In this document: positions 18,103-21,088 of the stretch, one piece after another
How positions within the stretch are numbered: position 1 is the first letter of the stretch
Layout of the letters: each line of letters opens with the position of its first letter
Assembly (NCBI GenBank): GCA_903929065.1
Contig: CAIYTJ010000694.1
Span: 1-21,088, forward strand
Origin: an uncultured Bacteroidales bacterium
GTDB taxonomy: Bacteria > Bacteroidota > Bacteroidia > Bacteroidales > Paludibacteraceae
Length of the DNA: 21,088 bases
Direction of reading: 5' to 3'
The notes under the pieces: generated by a model
What the model was told of the DNA's origin: nothing
Database searches by the model: none
What the model saw: only the letters and a program-made list of their open reading frames with translations
Translations under genes and position numbers: made by a program

Positions 18103-18690
18103 CTAAAACCCCGGTCCGGTAGGTTCTAATTCAAATTCAATTTCTACATTATAATAATCAGACGGTTCGCCTATAAGAGCTCCGTTGCCGCCCGCCGAGA
18201 CAGGCTTACCGCATTCGAAAGAAATTTTCAATTGATTAGTGTTCCAGTTTAAGTTTACCCATGATGGATTAGTATAGGTAAATAACGGTAAAAAATCAGT
18301 TGTAAGATCTTTGTATCCGTATGAAAATCCACTACCTAATCCAATTGCATTTTCAGCTTTTATTCTGATTCTGTTCAAAGGCAATGAGTAGACATCTCCT
18401 TTTAAATTAATCTGACTATTGAATGATCTGAAATTGAGTATAAACCCTTGTAAAGTATGGCCAACCCTGCTTGAGTCAGCCATAGAAATTCCAATCTGCG
18501 TACCGCCAATTATTTCAATACCATTTTTAATCTTATCCAACGAGTTAAAATTAAAGGGTATATTACTTCCGTATAGCACCCTGATTCTAGCCGAATTCCA
18601 TTCTTGTGACATAACCCTCGGAATATTGATAAGTATTACCAATAAAAGCACGAAGGATATCCTCAGAATTTGACTTTTAAGATTAAACAT
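18103..18690 (-). CDS. Secreted subunit-like protein, paralogue of the 216-aa protein (minor subunit candidate)
   Basis: A 195-aa protein with a signal peptide (residues 1-28, cleavage VMS/QEW) and a beta-rich mature part. It shares two motifs with the adjacent 216-aa protein. Near the N-terminus is GSNIPFNFNSLDKIKNGI (41-58) versus GGNIEFVFNTIADYKSGI. Near the C-terminus is a single Cys in SFECGK (Cys160), then NGALI, then an alternating-hydrophobic final strand YNVEIEFEL (180-188). A fibre subunit with a chaperone-bound final strand is the natural reading next to chaperone-like and usher-like genes. It would be the lesser one, because a terminator-like hairpin separates it from the promoter-proximal paralogue. 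It ends in a Gly/Pro tail (PTGPGF) not present in the paralogue, so it might be a tip or adaptor subunit. No known pilin family was recognised by eye. Confidence 0.82.
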   Translation of the reverse strand: MFNLKSQILRISFVLLLVILINIPRVMSQEWNSARIRVLYGSNIPFNFNSLDKIKNGIEIIGGTQIGISMADSSRVGHTLQGFILNFRSFNSQINLKGDVYSLPLNRIRIKAENAIGLGSGFSYGYKDLTTDFLPLFTYTNPSWVNLNWNTNQLKISFECGKPVSAGGNGALIGEPSDYYNVEIEFELEPTGPGF

Positions 18691-18718
18691 GGCATGTTCA
18701 ATACATTTGATTTAAATA

Positions 18719-18755
18719 AAAGATTGACCAACATATTAAATGTTGATCAATCTTT
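18719..18755 (-). terminator. Hairpin terminator/attenuator between the two subunit genes
   Basis: AAAGATTGACCAACAT (18719-18734) and ATGTTGATCAATCTTT (18740-18755) form a 16-bp stem around a 5-nt loop. The one non-Watson-Crick position is a G-U wobble in the minus-strand RNA but a C-A mismatch in the plus-strand RNA, so the structure suits the minus strand. There it is followed by a U-rich tail (UUUUAUUU). It lies 25 nt after the stop of the 216-aa gene and before the 195-aa gene, which has no promoter-like element of its own in the gap. Partial read-through would set a high ratio of first subunit to second subunit and barrel. Confidence 0.75.
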
Positions 18756-18780
18756 AGTATTTTAAGCTATTGAAGAAAAA

Positions 18781-19431
18781 TTACAGAGCTGAAAGGTCAA
18801 ACAATACGTTTACAACATATCTGTCTGGTGTTGGGCTTGGTTTTTGATCAATTAAAGCAGTACCGTTCATAGATCCTTCTTTGGTACCACAGCGCCAGTT
18901 GATGGTAAATTTATTATCAACTGCATCTCCTGCATTAGCGGCAGCAGTTGTGTTGTCAGTAATCAAAGTAGTTGGGTATGCTGGCAATGCAATTGTTTTA
19001 GTTGCATTTGTTGTTGGAGCACTAAAAAGTTCTTTAGTAGCAGTTGTACCAATTGGCGATGCTGCTGCTTCAAATGTATGAGTTCCTAAGTTATTTAATG
19101 ACAATCCTACATTGTCAATTGTAAGCAAATTGGCTGGATTATCATTTCCAATAAGATTAGCTGTTTCAGCACCAAAATCCAATGCCCAACGGGTAGAAGA
19201 TGCAACTTCAAAACTAGTCATATACATAGCATCGCTTCCAGCACCAATACCACTCTTGTAATCAGCAATAGTATTAAATACAAATTCGATATTACCACCG
19301 TTGGTAATATTCATACGTAAAACCTGATTAAGATTAACTGCAACAGGAATAATGTTTCTGTCTTTAACAGCTTGTGCAAAAGTTGTCATGCCACAGATTA
19401 GCATAATTGCAATAAAACTAATTTTTCTCAT
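18781..19431 (-). CDS. Secreted subunit-like protein (major fibre subunit candidate)
   Basis: A 216-aa protein with a signal peptide (residues 1-19 or 1-21, around TTFAQA) and a mature region rich in N, T, A and beta-strand patterns. It has GGNIEFVFNTIADYKSGI at 45-62, a RWALDF strand near 81-86, and an Ala/Thr-rich middle. It also has a single mature Cys181 in NWRCGTKEGSMNGTALI and a final amphipathic strand YVVNVLFDL (205-213) three residues from the C-terminus. Both ends match the neighbouring 195-aa protein, so the two are paralogues. A terminal alternating-hydrophobic strand is what PapD-type chaperones capture in pilin subunits. The gene is first after the best promoter of this cluster and is followed directly by a terminator, suggesting the most abundant product. 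Unlike classical pilins there is no intramolecular Cys pair. Other readings, such as a surface-layer or exopolymer protein, remain possible. Confidence 0.85.
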   Translation of the reverse strand: MRKISFIAIMLICGMTTFAQAVKDRNIIPVAVNLNQVLRMNITNGGNIEFVFNTIADYKSGIGAGSDAMYMTSFEVASSTRWALDFGAETANLIGNDNPANLLTIDNVGLSLNNLGTHTFEAAASPIGTTATKELFSAPTTNATKTIALPAYPTTLITDNTTAAANAGDAVDNKFTINWRCGTKEGSMNGTALIDQKPSPTPDRYVVNVLFDLSAL

Positions 19432-19570
19432 AAAACTTGATTTTTTAATTGTTGATAAAACTTTAATATATATTTGATTAGTAATCTTTAAGCTAAAAGA
19501 CTGTCATAATTTGGGCTAAATCATAAACATTATTATTAACTGTAAATGCCTGAAATTTTTTCTAAAATGA

Positions 19571-19599
19571 CTGAAACCCTTTGTTTACGCGGATTTCAG
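19571..19599 (-). other. Stem-loop at the 5' end of the subunit mRNA leader
   Basis: CTGAAACC (19571-19578) pairs with GG-A-TTTCAG (19591-19599), giving an 8-bp stem with one bulged A. It begins only about 6 nt after the predicted transcription start near 19605. A structure at the extreme 5' end can stabilise abundant outer-membrane mRNAs, and that would fit a major subunit. The function here is inference. Confidence 0.45.
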
Positions 19600-19611
19600 A
19601 AAAACACGTTG

Positions 19612-19640
19612 CAAAAATAGTGATTTAATTTAACCCGCAA
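19612..19640 (-). promoter_or_regulatory. Promoter of the 216-aa/195-aa/barrel gene set
   Basis: On the minus strand, TTG (19638-19640) is followed after 18 nt by TATTTTTG (19612-19619), a full match to the Bacteroidota -33/-7 arrangement. Predicted initiation near 19605 leaves an unusually long leader of about 170 nt before the ATG at 19431, room for post-transcriptional control. Confidence 0.7.
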
Positions 19641-19904
19641 TGGCTTTTATTATTAAAATTGAAAATAATATTATCTTTTTTTCTCTTGTCAATTTTATAA
19701 AATATTAACGTGCTAATTTTCAGCACTCTACATTTTAGTGTCATAAAAAGTATTACTAAAAAATAATAATATTGTAATTTCAGTTTAACAATTTAATTGA
19801 TATAAGCGTTAAATTAGCGGGGTGTGTTGCAAAATTTCAATCCTCAGACCAGTATTTTAACTCCAAAAATTCATCAAAACTTAGATTTATTGGCGTTTTA
19901 ACGA

Positions 19905-20843
19905 CTATTGGTCTGCCAATTTAGAATTTTTCAACACTTTTTCGGCATCCAATTGGGCTTTTGATTTACTTTGAGTAACAATATAGACACCTGCAAAGAC
20001 AAGAAAAGCAGATAAAGCTTTTTCAATGCCAAAAGTGTCTATACAAAGTACAACTGCAACCATCGATGCAACGACCGGTTGAACATAATTATACATGCTG
20101 AGCGTGGTGGGCCGAAGTGTTTTTTGACCGGCAGGAAGAAATAAATAACCTAAAAAAGTGGCGAAGATAACCACATAAGCAATTTGCCAGTAGTTGTGAA
20201 TTGTAAGAACAGTAAAATTGGTTTGCATAAGCGGTTTATAACAAAACGGAAAACAAACAACAGTGCCAAACAGAAACATCCATTTCATAACTGTTATGGC
20301 GGAATATTTTATAATCACATTTTTGAATAAAGTCAAATACAGAGCAAACGAAGTTACCGCTCCAAAAACAATTATATTTCCGAGAAAATTGCTTTTCCCA
20401 ATATGTGTAGAATGACTGGTAAATACCAGCAGCAATGCGCCTGAAGCGCCTACAATTACACCGACTGCCTTCATTAAAGTTATAGGTTCTTTGATTATTA
20501 TCGCTGCCAGAATCATGGTAACAATTGGCAGCATAGTTACAACAATGGATGCATCAATGGGCGATGTACTCGCTAATCCGATAAAATAAGGTAATTGATT
20601 GAATGTAAGTGCAAATAGCGAAGCTAAGAATAACAAGAGAATGTCTTTAAACGGAACTTTTTCTTTTCTTGTAAAAAACGATATCAGCCAGAACAGAATC
20701 ATACCTCCACTCAAACGGAAAAAAGTAAGTGTGTAAGGACTTAGAATTTGCGACATCAACATTCTGGAAATTGGTATGTTTAATCCAAAAATAATATTCG
20801 CAGAAAATATGGCAATATGCCCGGTAAGTTTATTTTTTTCCAT
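19905..20843 (-). CDS. EamA-family (DMT superfamily) transporter
   Basis: A 312-aa inner-membrane protein of the drug/metabolite transporter superfamily. It has about ten predicted transmembrane segments arranged as two EamA repeats (about residues 8-140 and 153-292), a normal length for the family. Supporting features are the early NIIFGLNIPISRMLMS segment, SPYTLTFFRLSGGMILF after the first helix, and the second-repeat pattern ending LRPTTLSMYNYVQPVVASMVAV, characteristic of EamA proteins. The C-terminus is a short basic cytoplasmic tail (TQSKSKAQLDAEKVL). It probably exports or exchanges a small metabolite, but the substrate cannot be read from sequence. It has its own promoter 18 nt upstream and shows no sign of belonging to the subunit operon. 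Confidence 0.93.
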   Translation of the reverse strand: MEKNKLTGHIAIFSANIIFGLNIPISRMLMSQILSPYTLTFFRLSGGMILFWLISFFTRKEKVPFKDILLLFLASLFALTFNQLPYFIGLASTSPIDASIVVTMLPIVTMILAAIIIKEPITLMKAVGVIVGASGALLLVFTSHSTHIGKSNFLGNIIVFGAVTSFALYLTLFKNVIIKYSAITVMKWMFLFGTVVCFPFCYKPLMQTNFTVLTIHNYWQIAYVVIFATFLGYLFLPAGQKTLRPTTLSMYNYVQPVVASMVAVVLCIDTFGIEKALSAFLVFAGVYIVTQSKSKAQLDAEKVLKNSKLADQ

Positions 20844-20860
20844 TCTGATATTTGAGGCGA

Positions 20861-20890
20861 CAAAGATAGTAAATAAGTCACCTCCAACAA
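20861..20890 (-). promoter_or_regulatory. Promoter of the EamA transporter gene
   Basis: On the minus strand, TTG (20888-20890) and TATCTTTG (20861-20868) are separated by 19 nt, an essentially ideal Bacteroidota promoter. Initiation near 20855 gives a very short leader of about a dozen nucleotides, and no Shine-Dalgarno sequence is seen. Confidence 0.7.
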
Positions 20891-20961
20891 TTAAAGCGTA
20901 AAATAATAATTGAAACCAGTTCGAGTAGAACTACTTTTTTTGGAATTTTGCGATTGTTCCC

Positions 20962-20991
20962 TTGCAGATTCAAAAAAACGCAGTATATTTG
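20962..20991 (+). promoter_or_regulatory. Promoter of tRNA-Phe
   Basis: TTG at 20962-20964 and TATATTTG at 20984-20991 are spaced by 19 nt, a canonical Bacteroidota promoter. Initiation near 20998 places the mature tRNA 5' end about 12 nt downstream. It is divergent from the transporter promoter. Confidence 0.75.
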
Positions 20992-21009
20992 CACCCGCTA
21001 AGCGAAAAT

Positions 21010-21082
21010 GGTACCATAGCTCAGTTGGTAGAGCAAAGGACTGAAAATCCTTGTGTCCCCGGTTCGATTCCTGGTGGTACCA
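21010..21082 (+). tRNA. tRNA-Phe(GAA)
   Basis: A 73-nt cloverleaf. The acceptor stem is GGTACCA/TGGTACC with discriminator A at 21082. The D stem is GCTC/GAGC and the anticodon stem AAGGA/TCCTT. The loop CTGAAAA has anticodon GAA at 21043-21045, giving phenylalanine. The T loop is TTCGATT. The 3' CCA is not encoded, because CTTTTA follows the discriminator, so it must be added after transcription. The T stem (CCCGG/CCTGG) has a C-U mismatch at the 51:63 position (21060 and 21072); the rest of the molecule is intact. Confidence 0.97.
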
Positions 21083-21088
21083 CTTTTA

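Larger units (their letters stand above)
19432..19904. other. Intergenic region with leader and promoter of the subunit/barrel operon
   Basis: No gene is supported in this 473-bp AT-rich stretch. It holds the minus-strand promoter at 19612-19640, the ~170-nt leader of the 216-aa gene with a 5' stem-loop at 19571-19599, a 12-bp AT palindrome at 19692-19703, and a weak 5-bp hairpin GTGCT/AGCAC at 19710-19726. The last of these could be a poor terminator of the transporter gene. A plus-strand promoter-like site lies inside the leader at 19449-19476. Confidence 0.55.

Noticed and set aside
1..21088. CRISPR arrays, insertion sequences, prophage or integrase genes
   Set aside because: No regularly spaced repeats, transposase or integrase motifs, or terminal inverted repeats were seen. 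The tRNA-Phe at the right edge is a potential integration site, but too little flanking sequence is present to judge.

Overview
The window is AT-rich and comes from a member of the Bacteroidota. Four things support this. A 3237-residue secreted protein ends in a type IX secretion (T9SS) type A sorting domain. Several promoters follow the TTG-N18/19-TAnnTTTG pattern of the Bacteroidota housekeeping sigma factor. Shine-Dalgarno sequences are not evident before the starts. MORN_2/YwqK repeats and SPOR-like modules are also common in this phylum. I cannot fix the genus or family from sequence alone.

Layout: 1-598 is non-coding, with a 21-bp tandem repeat next to a promoter-like site. 599-10312 is the giant T9SS surface protein, ending in strong hairpin terminators. 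10505-11296 is a short-chain dehydrogenase resembling the NYC1/NOL (chlorophyll b reductase) branch. 11429-13878 is a tight three-gene plus-strand operon: a PapD/DUF916-like two-domain periplasmic chaperone, a secreted protein with 14 MORN-type repeats, and a small lipoprotein. Convergent with it on the minus strand, read from 19431 down to 13893, are a 216-aa secreted subunit-like protein, a 195-aa paralogue of it, and a 1383-aa usher-like outer-membrane barrel protein with two C-terminal SPOR-like domains. 19432-19904 is a non-coding leader and promoter region. 19905-20843 is an EamA-family transporter (minus strand), and 21010-21082 is tRNA-Phe(GAA).

The part most worth attention is 11429-19431. 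It has the parts list of a chaperone-usher fibre: chaperone, barrel with N- and C-terminal beta-sandwich domains, and two paralogous secreted subunits ending in an alternating-hydrophobic strand. A hairpin terminator sits after the first subunit gene, which would make it the most abundant product. It also has parts not typical of chaperone-usher systems: a MORN-repeat partner, a lipoprotein, and duplicated SPOR-like (peptidoglycan-binding) modules on the barrel. My reading is a chaperone-usher-like surface-fibre or surface-layer system specific to Bacteroidota. The individual family resemblances are visible in the sequence; the assembled system is inference.

The giant protein is probably a separate cell-surface or secreted multi-domain adhesin. 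It is notable for LamG-like jellyroll domains apparently inserted inside two different host domains.
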